NCBI RefSeq assembly: GCF_963678635.1 | Contig: NC_087063.1 | Coordinates: 54,015,074 to 54,079,073 of the forward strand | Length of the DNA stretch: 64,000 nucleotides | From: Symsagittifera roscoffensis | Taxonomy: Eukaryota; Xenacoelomorpha; Acoela; Convolutidae | Direction of reading: 5' to 3' | Shown: piece by piece, positions 1 through 10,067 of the stretch | How the letters are laid out: each line of letters begins with the position of its first letter | Numbering within the stretch: position 1 is the first letter of the stretch | Notes under the pieces: model-generated | What the model was told of the DNA's origin: nothing | What the model saw: the letters and a program-made list of their open reading frames with translations, nothing else | Database searches by the model: none | Position numbers and translations under genes: made by a program

Positions 1-218
1 CTGTTAATTTCTCCCTGTCAAAATTAACATACGGAGTTATTACCATGACGAATTACAGTTCACTGATCGCGTTTCCGTATAATTCAACTCTGTATGCTAG
101 CAAAAGCGATTTGATGACTGTTTTCTTAAATGGAAAAAGTGTCAGTTTATACGGCAGTGTTGCTGGTTGTTATGGCCTAGATGTCTCAATATCTCGTTAT
201 CATTATTCTCTATGGAAG
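1..218 (+). CDS. Internal exon of a membrane-protein gene (5' end outside window)
   Basis: The frame is open from the window edge to a strong splice donor, AAG|GTAAGA, at 218/219, ending in phase 0. The encoded segment has sequons NYS and NST and a mixed hydrophilic, Tyr/Ser-rich composition like an extracellular domain. The ATG at 45 is internal to the open frame, so I treat this as an exon continuing from upstream rather than a start. It lies on the same strand and upstream of the exons at 1010-1150, 1455-1762, 2036-2161 and 4748-4972. Its phase does not join directly to the exon at 1010 (which needs phase 1), so at least one exon must lie between. I do not recognise the family. Confidence 0.5.
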
Positions 219-1009
219 GTAAGATTCGTTATGATTCAGAGTAACAGCAGTTTATCCATGAAAAAGAGACCAGAATAAAAGTTGTCGTTGACTAATTTAG
301 GTCGTGTGGTCTTTTTTTCAGGAAAAAGGTTTGACAATTGTTCATGCTTGAATTTGATTTCTCGAGGTTTGACTTTTTAAGTCTTCTCTCTTTTTAAGTT
401 CAGTTCCAATACATTTGGTGAATGGAAGGCAAACACGGCTCTTCAATTACGAAGGTGCAGATGGAGTGATTGACTTCAATTTTCAAAAATGAATTTTAAG
501 TATAAGATTTCCCAGCGAAATAGAAAAAATACCATTTGATCTTTATATCTCAAATTGGGTCCATTTTATTGTTTCAGTGAACGTAGGGTTTTTTTTTCTC
601 CTGGAAAAAGTCTGTCAAGTTGTTCACGCTCAGCTTTGATTTTCTGCGTTTGACTACTGAAGTTCGATTTAAATTTTTTTGCTAAACATTACAGGAAAAT
701 TAAAATGGCGCCGAAAAAACGAATTTTTCAAAAAAAAATATCAGCGGAATTTAAAATTTACCCTTTGAGCCTAATGTTAAAGAGCTCTAGCGTGATATAT
801 TTTTTCTCCGAAATTCAGAAAAGTTGATCATTTTTTCAATGACCTTGACTTGATTGATTTCTTTCCAATATGTTTTATATTTTCCTAATGGTGCAATTTA
901 TGATGAGTTTTTTGGTGGTATAATATTCCTACAAATGTTAAGGATTCCTCTTAATTATCAGAATGCGACAGGCTAGTTCATCTGTTTTAGACGTCAAATT
1001 ACTCTTCAG
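219..1009 (+). other. Intronic stretch with a diverged repeated motif
   Basis: Apart from the possible exon at 404-454 this is AT-rich intronic sequence. A roughly 55-bp segment at about 320-378 (GGAAAAAGGTTTGACAATTG...) recurs in diverged form at about 602-660, so the intron carries a small direct repeat. No RNA gene or other coding signal was seen. Confidence 0.4.
404..454 (+). CDS. Possible short exon between 218 and 1010
   Basis: After a TTCAG acceptor (403) the frame reading PIHLVNGRQTRLFNYE is open to a weak donor G|GTGCAG at 454/455. It starts with 2 nt and ends in phase 1. The end phase fits the next exon at 1010, which begins with 2 nt. The start phase does not fit the exon ending at 218, so either a further small exon or a different boundary is needed. 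The composition looks coding but the donor is poor. Confidence 0.25.
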
Positions 1010-1150
1010 AAGTTGAATCAGGCTGCTATCCTGAGGGTGCACGAATCACAATCAGCGTTCAAGAATTTCAATCCGTATCAGTTTGTATTCCTGATTTCGT
1101 CGTTTCTGCTGATACTGAATCTTCAAGTAGTGAAAACTTCACAATCATTG
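1010..1150 (+). CDS. Internal exon of the membrane-protein gene
   Basis: The acceptor is CTCTTCAG|AA and the donor TTG|GTAGGC. The exon is 141 nt, starting with 2 nt and ending with 1 nt. In this frame it encodes a segment reading EVESGCYPEGARITISVQEF and onward with the sequon NFT, typical of an ectodomain. The trailing G joins the GT that opens the next exon (1455) into one Gly codon, keeping the frame through both exons. That phase match is good support. Another frame is open from 1013 but has no phase-consistent partner and looks like a shadow. Confidence 0.6.
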
Positions 1151-1454
1151 GTAGGCGTTTCAACGAGAGCTCTCGGTATATTCAGCGATTTTCTTTATTT
1201 GGTAGTGGAAGATAATATGTTAAATTGTACCCTTTCAACTGTTAAAATCTAAAAGTTTCGCAATTTCGGAAAAAGTTCTTTATTCGGCTTCAATTCAATG
1301 AATCTTTGAAATTTTTCAAGTGTTGCAATCAACATAAGACAGCTCGGATGATAATGCTTCTTTTGTATCCATTTGAGTATTTTTTGCTTGTTTTCTATTG
1401 CATTTAAGATTTTATATCACTGTTTGGTTTAATTTTTGTGTTCTAAATTTGTAG

Positions 1455-1762
1455 GTACTGGTTCAGTTATCTCCTGCAAGAGTTCAATAGAAACAGAAGA
1501 GTATAAATTTGAAAACACAGAAACTTTTGAGCAGAAATCGCTCACTTCAAATCAAACTAGCCTATCGATGTCCCAATGCAAAACCTCTCTGGGATTCGGC
1601 GGCGTTGCTTGTCAACCCAATTTAAATCGCACGAACCACTTCGTAGCAGGTGGCCTGTACTACAATGTTGCCAACCAGTTGAACCTTAGGAGTTCGAGTC
1701 CTAGTTTTGAAAACTTCGAATTGGCAGTGAATTCATCGTGCAATCGTAATGAATCTAAACAG
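1455..1762 (+). CDS. Internal exon of the membrane-protein gene, sequon-rich
   Basis: Acceptor TTTGTAG|GT, donor AAACAG|GTGAAC; 308 nt, entering in phase 1 and leaving in phase 0. The 102 codons have at least four N-glycosylation sequons (NQT, NRT, NSS, NES) and four cysteines, with Ser/Thr/Asn-rich composition. This fits a secreted or extracellular domain. It joins in frame to the exons at 1010 and 2036. GC content and codon choice differ clearly from the AT-rich introns on both sides. No family recognised. Confidence 0.68.
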
Positions 1763-2035
1763 GTGAACTAATTTTCAGCCACTAGTTAGAGACCGTTTTT
1801 AAAGTTCTACTTCTAAATTATTTGCTTCGTTCAAAATTTGGCTACATTTTACAATATCTATGATTAGCGAGTAAATTGTGTTGAGTTTCCCTGAAAACAA
1901 TTCAGACATGAATAAAGACATCTGTTAATGAAAAAAATAGATATTTGAAATAGAAATCTTCAAATGCCGAAAATTAATTATTTTCATTAGTTGTAACTAA
2001 TTACCCCCAGGTTTTCAAGCGTTCAATTTTTTCAG
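1763..2035 (+). other. Intron
   Basis: AT-rich spacer between two phase-compatible exons, beginning GTGAAC and ending TTTTTTCAG. Nothing else seen. Confidence 0.5.
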
Positions 2036-2161
2036 GTCAACATAGAAGATGAAATGGTCTGTGTAAAGTCAATGTTTGCTTTTCTGATGCTGACCGATCG
2101 TGGGTATGGACTTACAAAATCAACGTGGAATGTCACTTTCACGGACACTGAACATGAACAG
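2036..2161 (+). CDS. Internal exon of the membrane-protein gene
   Basis: Acceptor TTTTTTCAG|GTC after a T-rich tract, donor GAACAG|GTATAT; 126 nt, phase 0 at both ends, 42 codons. It contains a WNVT sequon and reads as soluble ectodomain (EDEMVCVKSMFAFLMLTDRG). It joins without a frame change to the exon at 1455 on one side and to the membrane-anchor exon at 4748 on the other, across a 2.6-kb intron. Confidence 0.65.
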
Positions 2162-2684
2162 GTATATTAGATCGTTTTTATCCGAATGTAGTAAATTTAA
2201 CTTTTTCTTCCGAACACTGAAAGTGGGGAGGAACTTTGTACTCGGGTGTGTTTTCTTTTTTTTGTTTCCCACGCAAAATCAGGTACTACATATAATCGTC
2301 GGAAGGGTTAAAGTGGTATATCATATTAAAGCCCTTGCAGTCGTGATTCAAACCATATTTACACTAGCGAACTTTAGTGAGCGTTAGTGTTATAGTACGA
2401 CTACTCTTTTTTGTAACCTAAGTCGCAAATATTGGTGCCACTTTGGGGGCACCTTAACGGTTTTTTGTTATCATTTGCTTTGACATTCGAATAGTAATAA
2501 CTTAACACAGTTGATGCATTTTTACACAACCAAAGCTTGTGTGATAGTATGAACTCTTCTTTTCAAACCTAAGTCGCAAATATTAGTGTTCATTTTGGAA
2601 GTGTTTTTATTGCAATAAACAGCTATTAAGTACAGGATATTAACACAGACTATTATTTTACAAATAGCACTTTAGCTTCAAGGT

Positions 2685-2765
2685 ATCATGGATCTGTAGC
2701 ATAGAGGTACAGATCCATGATTGTATGCAATAAAATACGAGGGTTCGAACTTGGGCAGGGTTGGA
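2685..2765 (+). repeat. tRNA-like SINE unit
   Basis: Contains TGTAGCATAGAGG followed about 40 nt later by GGGTTCGAACTTG, a B-box match (GGTTCGANNCC type). The cloverleaf arms do not pair well, so this is a tRNA-derived SINE head or tRNA pseudogene rather than a working tRNA. A near copy lies at 3625-3705. Confidence 0.45.
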
Positions 2766-3256
2766 TGTTTTATTGAACTTTTTTGTATACTTGTTAAATG
2801 CTTCCGCTCTATAAATTGAGGCATGTTAGTTAGTAAGTTTCTTTTTTTTTTCAAATTGACTGTTTATGCGTCATAATTGGCTTGCTTCAATGAAGAAATT
2901 ATGTAGCCACAAAGTTTGACTCAGTCAGGTTTTCCTAGTAGCGTTATTGGTAATATTTTTGCTTGTGTATGGGAAGTGCAACTTCGCCCATGTAAATATA
3001 TCCAATGGACCCATAAAAGCTATTTATTTCAAGCAACTTAACCATCATAAAAACTCGATTTCAGAAATTTTTCAATTCAATTTATCTTGCATTTTTTTGA
3101 TATGCTTAATTTATACATAATGTGGCTTAATGATTTCCAATTTGTTATATGCAAAGTTAGCGTGGATGCCTTCGGTGTGTTTTATTTGAAACTATAACTT
3201 GCAAACTTGTGTCATATGTAGCTGCCTCATTTGCGACTAGTGTTTGTCTGTTGTTA

Positions 3257-3330
3257 AGCGTTCGTGGCCGAGAGGTCAGGGCGTGAGAGTCCATTTCGCG
3301 AGGTTGCAGGTTCGAAGCCAAAAGCTTAAC
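3257..3330 (+). repeat. tRNA-like SINE unit (Ser/Leu-type A box)
   Basis: A box TGGCCGAGAGG and B box GGTTCGAAGCC are spaced as in a tRNA. The acceptor stem does not close. Preceded by the shared TTGTTAAG lead-in and followed by a TTTCTTATTT-rich tail, as at 4454. Confidence 0.45.
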
Positions 3331-3624
3331 TAATGCGAGGCTTATTTCTATCTTTTCCTAGTTTTTTTTCTTATTTCAAAAAAATTAAAAACAATTAATT
3401 TTTTTTTCGGTTTTCGATTAACTTTTTGATTTCTACTTGCGAAGCTAGTGCATTAGTACGAACTTTCTTTTTTTCCAACGTAAGTCGCAAATATTATTGC
3501 GATCTAATTGTTGCGACAAAATGTGTTCATTTTCAAAGTTCATATTTTGATCCATCTATTAAGTACAGCCGATGCTATGGATATTAAACAGAGTATTATA
3601 TTACAAATAGCACTTAAGCTTCAA

Positions 3625-3705
3625 GGTATCGTGGTTTTGTAGCGTAGAGGTAGGGAAGGACACCAGTAGAAAAATGAAAGGGTTTGAACCTGGGCAAGGT
3701 CGGAT
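3625..3705 (+). repeat. tRNA-like SINE unit
   Basis: Diverged second copy of the 2685-2765 unit, with TGTAGCGTAGAGG and GGGTTTGAACCTG. The anticodon arm is degraded. Confidence 0.4.
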
Positions 3706-4453
3706 TTTTTAATGAACTTTTTCGTGTACTAGTTAGAATGCATCCGCTTTATAAATTGAGGCATACTAGTTGGTAAATTTCTTTTCAAATTGACTGGTAC
3801 TGCTAAGCGTCATAATTGGCGTGCGTCACCAAGCAGTTATCTAGACTCATCATTGGCGTGCGTCATTTACGAAATTTTGTAGACTCAATGTTTTACTCAT
3901 TCTGTTTTTTCCACTAGCGTTGTCGGTCATATCTTTGCTTGTGTATGCGAAGTGCAACTTCGCCTCTGTGTTAAACTTGCGAAGCTATTGTTTTAGTACG
4001 AACCTTCTTTTTTCCACCCTAAGTCGCGAATATTGGTGCAGCACTTTTATGGCGTGGCACTACAATAATGTTGGGGCGCCTTTACAGCTTTTTGATAGCA
4101 TGTGCTTTGATATTCGAAAAGTAATAAATGAACGCAGTTGATCCATTTTTGATTCATCAAATGATCCGAAAAAAGCTATTTGTTTCAAACAACATGACAA
4201 TCATAAAAATGCGGTTATAGAGATTTTCTTACTCAATATATCTTGCAATTTTTTGAAATGCATAATTTATACATAATGTGATTTATGCTTTGCGATTTGT
4301 TACGTGCAAAGTTAGTGTGGATGCCTTCAGCTTGTTATATTCCAAATTCTTAATTGCAAAATTAAGTCTATTTGTATTTGGTGCTGAATCGTTTTAGCAA
4401 TTTGTTAGCATATGTAGCTGCTTTATTCTTGAGTAGTGTTTGTCGGTTGCTAA

Positions 4454-4536
4454 GCCCGAGTGGCTGAGGGGATAGTGCGTGAGACTTAAAATCTCTTGAT
4501 GGCACTAGGTTACAGATTTGAATCCTACACGTAGCC
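4454..4536 (+). repeat. tRNA-Leu-like SINE unit or pseudogene (TAA loop)
   Basis: A box TGGCTGAGGGG, a loop of type GAGACTTAAAATCTC (would read TAA, Leu), a long variable arm and a B-box-like GATTTGAATCC. The first 7 bases do not pair with the 3' side, so it is probably a tRNA-derived SINE head, not a functional tRNA. Preceded by GTTGCTAAG, the same lead-in as the other units. Confidence 0.45.
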
Positions 4537-4747
4537 GAGTGTTTGCTAGTTCTCGGCTTTTTTTTCTTATTAACTTGATAGAGCTGCTTTTTGGTCCGGT
4601 TCTCGTAAGTATCGAATGCCTATATTCCCAACGAACGAAAAATAACAATTTTCAACAAAAAATATGTTTTTTTTTATGGTGGGAACTTTCTGTGCTGCGT
4701 GCACAACAACCGACTATCCTTGTTCTACTTTGCTTTTACTGTTTCAG

Positions 4748-4972
4748 TTTGAGCAAGCTATATCATCACAGAGTTACTTGATGCTCACGTCAGCTCAGTT
4801 CGAGGACAATGGAGGAGAGCCACCTCTAAAGAGGTCAACTTATGCGCACAAAGCAGTTATGGTCAGTCTAGGAATTCTCTTCCTTATTTTCGGAGTGCTA
4901 GCTGCGGCCATCTTTAGTCATCTAAGACAGCGAAAGCACAGAAGTGTCTTTGCGTATTCTGAGTTTGAGTAG
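4748..4972 (+). CDS. Terminal exon: transmembrane anchor and short cytoplasmic tail
   Basis: Acceptor CTGTTTCAG|TTT in phase 0, continuing the frame of the 2036-2161 exon; 74 codons then TAG. Residues 38-56 of the exon form a clear membrane helix (VSLGILFLIFGVLAAAIF), followed by a basic stop-transfer stretch (HLRQRKHR) and a tail ending FAYSEFE. This gives a type I topology: glycosylated ectodomain outside, about 18 residues inside. The upstream exons carry eight or more sequons, which supports surface location. The protein family is not recognised; a cell-surface receptor or adhesion-type protein is possible but is not shown by the sequence. Confidence 0.72.
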   Translation, partial: FEQAISSQSYLMLTSAQFEDNGGEPPLKRSTYAHKAVMVSLGILFLIFGVLAAAIFSHLRQRKHRSVFAYSEFE

Positions 4973-5199
4973 AAATCGTACGAGCAAGGAAACTGAATGT
5001 ACCTCTGGAACTCAAAATTGGACTCAAGTGAAACTGAATTTGTATTGATCAACTGTTTGTATAGCATCTCTCCTATATTTGAAACTCCCAGAATAATTTA
5101 ATTTACTATGTTGGTATGTTTTTTTTTAAAAAAGCCTTGAAATTTGTTTACGCTCAAATAAGTTTTGAAAGTAGATTTTAGAAAAGGATTTTCCAGCTG

Positions 5200-5205
5200 A
5201 ATAAA
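5200..5205 (+). terminator. Candidate polyadenylation signal AATAAA
   Basis: AATAAA lies 228 nt after the stop codon at 4972, in the expected place for the 3' UTR of the membrane-protein gene. Such hexamers are common in AT-rich DNA. Confidence 0.35.
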
Positions 5206-5853
5206 GAAATACTTGAAATTGCTGTTTAAATTGGAAGTTTTAGGGACGGTAATTAGTTTTTTCCTCGAGCTTTAAAACATTTTTCTGTTTTTTTTTTGCA
5301 TTGATTGACACTTTTCCAACTGTCTGTTGACAATTATTTAAGTTACGCTGGCGACAACGAGCGTTATTAAATAGATCATTTCCTCTTTTTCCAGCTAAAT
5401 AACTTGTCCAACAGAATCACGGAATAATTTGGTAGTTTGATTCATTATCAGTTCGAATTGTTGAGTCTGATGCACGTTTACCCCTGGTAATTTCCTTACA
5501 TGGCAATCCGAAAACCCAGGGATCGAATCTAGGCAGGAGCTGTTTGTTTTTATTTACTGAAAGTTTTCCGCTTTTAAGAAACGTTGGACTATTGTTTCTC
5601 TGCATGTATTTTTATCAGTTTAATTGCCGCACCAAGAATTTTCACTTATTTTGGTTGTTTTTAGTCATAAATGTTTACACTAGCATCAGCTATGTGTGTT
5701 TTACGAGCTTTTTTTTCTTAGGTAACTCGCAAATAAAAGTGTTGACTTATTTGGAAATTTCACTGTAGCATTGTATATTGTAAATTGTATAGCATCTGTT
5801 CTCTGCTATATTGGTGGTAAGTGTTTAATCTTCTATCTTCTATATACAAATAA
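5206..5853 (+). other. Intergenic, with a weak tRNA-like remnant
   Basis: No supported gene. About 5455-5530 has a B-box-like GGGATCGAATCT after a clipped A-box region, a possible very decayed tRNA-like unit. From about 5690 the sequence resembles the intronic cassette (GTAACTCGCAAATAAAAGTG). Confidence 0.3.
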
Positions 5854-5924
5854 GCTGGGGTGACTGAGTGGTTAGTGTGTGTCTCTTAATCTCATGGTCG
5901 CAGGTTCGAATCTCAGACGCAGCC
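5854..5924 (+). repeat. tRNA-like SINE unit
   Basis: A box TGACTGAGTGG and a perfect B box GGTTCGAATCTC, total tRNA length. The acceptor stem matches only in the outer four pairs (GCTG/CAGC) and the anticodon stem is mismatched. Preceded by AAATAAG, like the units at 3257 and 4454. The best-preserved of the set, but still not a convincing functional tRNA. Confidence 0.45.
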
Positions 5925-7080
5925 GAATTTATAGCTTATTCATAGTTTTTCTTAATGCACTTTATAAAGCTGCTTTTTGTCGTGTTCTCGTTAGTATTTG
6001 CGAAACGAAGCTTCACCTCTGTGTTAAAGTTTTGATCAAGCTTATTGTTTTTGACAATTTAAGTTCAAAACGCTCAAATCAGATAGAATTGATTTTCAAT
6101 ACAATTTAATCTGTTTTATTCTTGCGCAACTTTTGGCTTATATGGTGCCGGCTAATTTTTGTATTTGTTGTTTCTGAATTTTTTTTCGTTAGCTTGAAAC
6201 GGTGTGATTTTATGGTATCGCATATGGTACAGTTACAATATTAATTGAAATCTAAAAGAATCTCCAGTTTTTTTTGCATTTCTAGATGGTTTAATATAAC
6301 GGGAAAATACCCACATTTCAGTAAAAAAGCGGGTCATTCTCCGTTTTGTTGCGGTATGTAGATATTCAAAGCTAAAGCTGCTTTGACTTCCACTAGTAGT
6401 GATACTGTGGCAAATGAAATAGAGAAAAACAATGAAACGAATACTTCAAAAATAAGCCTTTTTATTGCTATTCTTTGAGCAGTACACTTTTTTCTCGTTG
6501 CTGAAATGAAATGCCCGGGTCGAGGTTTGCGATTTATTCTTTCGACCAAGGTGGTTCGAGCATATATCAGAGTTTGACAGAATATCCAAAGTCGAGAAGG
6601 CTCTATAGTCGAACTCAAAGTCGAAACATAAAGTCGAGTCGGTCGAAACATAGTCTCGAGATTCAAGACAAATCTTTTTCAGTTGCTTGCTCAGTAACAG
6701 AGTGATACACATTTAATGTCTCCTTATTTTTTCTTCCTCTCTCTTCTCACTTTACTTCGATATATCTTTTTTTGTGATACATCACTTGATCCTATCTGAC
6801 GTCATTGTGGTACGTGACTTTGCGTGGTAAAGAATAAGTGTAAGAATGTCTAAAACACACATGATTACAAAGTTTCTTCTCGTCTCGTGTTTGCAACAAT
6901 AACGGGTGCAGGTAGCTAAAAACTATTTTTTTAAAATTGATTCGACCAAATTGTTGTAGATTTTTTTCAGCTTGTCTGTGTTGTTTGTTTAGTTTCTCGT
7001 CATTTAAAGATTAAAATGTCGCCATTTAAAGATTATAACTTTTGAACAGTTTATTTAGGAGAGAAATTTATTACAAACAG
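5925..7080 (+). other. Intergenic; cluster of TCGA motifs at 6519-6666
   Basis: No gene is supported. Nine TCGA tetramers occur within about 145 bp (6519-6666), many as AGTCGA[A/G], in otherwise AT-rich DNA. Open frames on both strands here are shadows of the same stretch. Confidence 0.3.
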
Positions 7081-7245
7081 GTAAACAACAAACCGCATGT
7101 ACAAATCAAACCCACTAAGATCATAAAAAAGCTATGCAGCTTATCAAGGCATGACCCTGAAAAAACCCATGACAGAAGTTGCGAAATAATATCCGACTTG
7201 ATGATTCAAAAAAAAATAAATCTAGAAGATCTCCATTATCTTTAA
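7081..7245 (+). CDS. Possible terminal exon of an unidentified gene
   Basis: After an ACAAACAG acceptor-like site the frame is open for about 54 codons to TAA at 7243. It encodes a Lys/Asp-rich segment (KPHVQIKPTKIIKKLCSLSR...) ending in an NLEDLHYL tail. Composition looks coding, but no upstream exon was located and the site also resembles a donor (CAG|GTAAAC). It ends about 50 bp before the tandem array. Confidence 0.25.
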   Translation, partial: VNNKPHVQIKPTKIIKKLCSLSRHDPEKTHDRSCEIISDLMIQKKINLEDLHYL

Positions 7246-7365
7246 GAAACAATGAAAACAATTTATTGCAATACCCATTTAGTTGATGCTCAGTAAATTG
7301 GTTTAGGTTATCTGGTATCAGCTCGTTTGATTTCAAAAATTATAACATTTAAGAGACACATTTTT

Positions 7366-7994
7366 TCATGAACGCTTCATTATTTGTGTTCTAGTTTTCA
7401 CGCTTGGTAAAGTTTTTGCCATAGAGGCCCGAGTAACCCGACGATTATTTAGAGATTCCAAATTAAAAGTTTCAAGGGGAGTTTTACCACGAAGTTGATT
7501 AAAAGTTTCTTTGAATATTTGTCTGGAATATAAGTCAAAAACGGTGTCAATCTCAAACGAATGTAGGATATATGAGGCATGCTCAAATCTTCTCTTGAAA
7601 AAAGAAACAGTTCTAAAAATACGTTTTTGCATCACAAATGTTTTTTCTAATAGGCTTTTTGATGTTGCACCAAATGCAATTAAACCGTAAGAAATGAGTG
7701 GCTTTGCATAGCTGTTATAAAGTTTAACCAGCACATTTTTCGAGAAACAGTTTCTACCCTTGAATAACAAGCCGTTAAATTTAGCTAATTTACCACAAAT
7801 ATTATTAATATGACTTTCAAATTTGAGTCTGTTGTCCATTTGAATTCCTAAATACCTAAAATCAGAAACCTCGGCGAGTACATTATTACCAAAAAAAACA
7901 CCATATTTATTATTACCATAAAGACCCTCATTGTGGTCTTTCTGAATTACACAAGAATAGCCCGTGCAAGTGTAAAGGAATGACGTTGCTAGTT
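7366..7994 (-). pseudogene. LINE (non-LTR) reverse transcriptase C-terminal remnant, copy 1
   Basis: The minus-strand frame is open for about 209 codons. It shows the typical end of the RT domain of jockey/CR1-type non-LTR elements: a YLGIQMDNRL segment, then HINNICGKLAKFNGLL, LYNSYAKPLISYGLIAFG and a QKRIFR block. That is the thumb and C-terminal region; fingers, palm (FADD) and endonuclease are absent, so this is a 5'-truncated fragment. It ends at a TGA at 7366, with about 70 bp of possible 3' tail to the array boundary. The intact frame here contrasts with the broken copies at 11121 and 14742. Confidence 0.75.
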
Positions 7995-9450
7995 AATACT
8001 ACAACATATCATTTTATAAACCTAAGTATAAACTCACTGAAGTTCAAAATACTGAGCGTTTTTCATAAATGAATTGATTTTGTTTATTTTTTGAGGCGCA
8101 AAAGAAAATTATTTGGGTGTTTAAAAATACATTTAAAATCGCAAGGACAGTCAGTTTTATGCAAGTGGCCCAGAATTTTTCTACCATATTTATAAAAAAT
8201 ATACAAAAGTGTTTTTTTCTTTTTATTGTGGTTTTTTGTCCATGATGTGATAAGAGAACTACACAAACGCGGTTAAAATTAGACAATTAGGCAGAATCGT
8301 GACAATTTGGCTACAAAATGATTACCAAACAAAAATAGTATTTTGAAAAAATTCTGAAAAAAAATTTCAAAACTATTTTCTGTTTTTTCTGCACAATGTT
8401 TTTTCGTCTTTTAAGAAGTTTTTATTGCCAAGGAGGCGCTTAAAAAAATTTAAAATGAAGTTTTCCGCTCAGAAAATTTAATGTATCTGAACCTAAAGGT
8501 CAGTTTTTTTTTATAATGAACGTTACTCAATGGCGTTACTCGCTCGAAATAAGACTAAATCGCCAAAATTTCCAACCATATTTTCTCAACTCCGAGAAAA
8601 ATTTTTAAAAACTTTTAATTTCGTTTGAATCACGACTGAAAGGTTTTTAATATGATGTATAACTCGACCCACTCCGATGATTATTTGTGGTACCGGGTTT
8701 TTTGTGGAAAATAAAAATTGAAACACCGTATACAAAGTTCGTCCTCATTTTCAATGGTCGGAACACAAACGAGATAATGTGAAATCTCGAGAAATGAGAC
8801 CTTGACTACGAATTTTAACGCATTGTGGCGATGGCTTAGCGAGTGAATCAACATGAAAATTTAACGGGGATGTAAAACACAGCTAGATTTATCAAAGAGA
8901 GCTGTCATCTTTGGCTAGCTTTCGTCGCGCGTTTTTGCTTTTGGGAAAGTTTTTCTTTTCTCTAGTTGTTGTTCTATGGTATAAGGTTGTTCTATGGCGT
9001 AAAAAAACTATGGCGTGGGGATATGTTTTTTCTTGTTTTTGACTACCTCGAAGAATGCTCCTAGGGTTAAAACAACAGATTTAGCAAAAAAATTTTTTCT
9101 TCAAGTTTCCATGAATTTTGAATTACGTTACATAAATCATGGTGATGGGAAAACTCTGTGCTACATGCACAGCAACCGGTTACCTTAATTGATTCTGTTG
9201 TAAGCTATCGTGGTAACGAAAACCGGAATTGTCTTAAAATCTTAATTAGGATCTTTGAGTACGCCTTAATCCAATGTTATCAAAATTCAGCGAGTCTAAC
9301 TCATGAGCTCAAGTTCGTAATTGGATTCACAATTTGTTTTTGCCATTTAACCAATGTTTGCTAGATGATGTTTTCTTATAATTCAAACTAAACAAAGATT
9401 ACAGTTGACCACTTGCCTACAAAAGAAGCTCGTTTTGTACTTATGGTTCA
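7995..9450 (+). other. AT-rich spacer of array copy 1, upstream of exon A
   Basis: No supported exon. The 9145-9200 stretch (GGGAAAACTCTGTGCTACATGC...) is recognisably related to 4678-4730 in the last intron of the membrane-protein gene, so it is a dispersed repeat rather than coding sequence. The open frame at 9158 lies on it and is not supported. Confidence 0.4.
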
Positions 9451-9691
9451 ATGAGTGTTCAAAATTGCGAGGCAGATTTTTGCAACTCCGAAGTTTCAAG
9501 TCAACTTGAAAAACCATAACTCATTAAACTGTTCGACTGCAACAGAACATTACCTTGGCCTTGTAGACAGCATGTTATTGAAATGTTCCGACTGACGATT
9601 AAGCGGCCAAACTGTGTGTTCGAAGTTATACATGGGTCTAATTTTGATGAACTGTCTCGCCGAGGCAGCCTGTTGCCGAATGATGAAAAGG
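9451..9691 (+). pseudogene. Exon A of the array gene, copy 1, with a nonsense mutation
   Basis: Homologous to the intact exons at 16828 and 43344 and the same length (241 nt, donor AAGG|GTGAGT). The codon after GAA AAA CCA is TAA here and TTA in the other copies, so translation would stop after about 25 residues. The start ATG is kept. Confidence 0.7.
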
Positions 9692-9972
9692 GTGAGTGAT
9701 TAAGTATGATACCCTCTTGAAGCTAAAAAAAACTCAAACCGTATACTTGTGCAACTAAGACATTAGCGGAAGGGGAGGAAGGGGGATTTTGTCGATCTGC
9801 TTTTTATTTGGCCGTTTTAGTTTCTTAGTTGGCTGAGCTCTACAAAACTCCGCAAATCCTTATTCTAAAAACAAAGTCTTGTTTTCAAGTTTGAAGAAAT
9901 TTGCTAAGCTGTTCGATTTTTGAGCAACTATTCTAAGTTTTTGTCTTTGTCTGGCGCATATTGTGATTCTAG

Positions 9973-10067
9973 AAAATGGGAGAAGCTGGTCAGACAAAAA
10001 GTCAATATCGTATTATGAATTCCTACCAAGTGACGCTTTATGCAGAGAATGTATTATTACTCACTAG
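9973..10067 (+). CDS. Possible alternative terminal exon of the array gene, copy 1
   Basis: After GATTCTAG the frame that continues phase 1 from exon A is open for 31 codons to TAG and is conserved in all four array copies (see the entry at 17350). Weakly supported alone; this copy is preceded by a nonsense-mutated exon A. Confidence 0.2.

Larger units (their letters stand above)
2162..4747 (+). repeat. Large intron holding a duplicated ~1 kb cassette of tRNA-like units
   Basis: Two diverged direct copies of a roughly 1-kb cassette occupy about 2395-3335 and 3425-4540. Landmarks recur in the same order: AAGTCGCAAATATT (2420, 3480, and GCGAATATT at 4021), CAAATAGCACTT (2660, 3605), GAAGTGCAACTTCGCC (2971, 3948), a TTATACATAATGTG block (3112, 4268) and a TAGCTGC...TAGTGTTTGTC block (3220, 4413). 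Each copy carries two tRNA-like units, listed separately. A third partial relative lies at about 5690-5925 outside the gene. Confidence 0.6.

Noticed and set aside
1013-1252. 79-codon frame starting KLNQAAILRV
   Set aside because: Reads through the GTAGGC donor and does not match the phase of the next exon; the overlapping frame beginning EVESGCYPEG does.
4454-4536. Functional tRNA-Leu(TAA)
   Set aside because: The acceptor stem does not pair and the T-arm is irregular; it belongs to a repeated SINE-like set.
6334-6712. Overlapping plus and minus ORFs of 64-110 codons
   Set aside because: Three mutually overlapping frames on both strands over the TCGA-rich patch; none has splice or homology support.
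9158-9364. ORF MLHAQQPVTLIDS... (also 12922, 16535)
   Set aside because: Starts at an internal non-ATG codon, overlaps a dispersed repeat shared with the 4670 region, and is not kept at equal length among copies.
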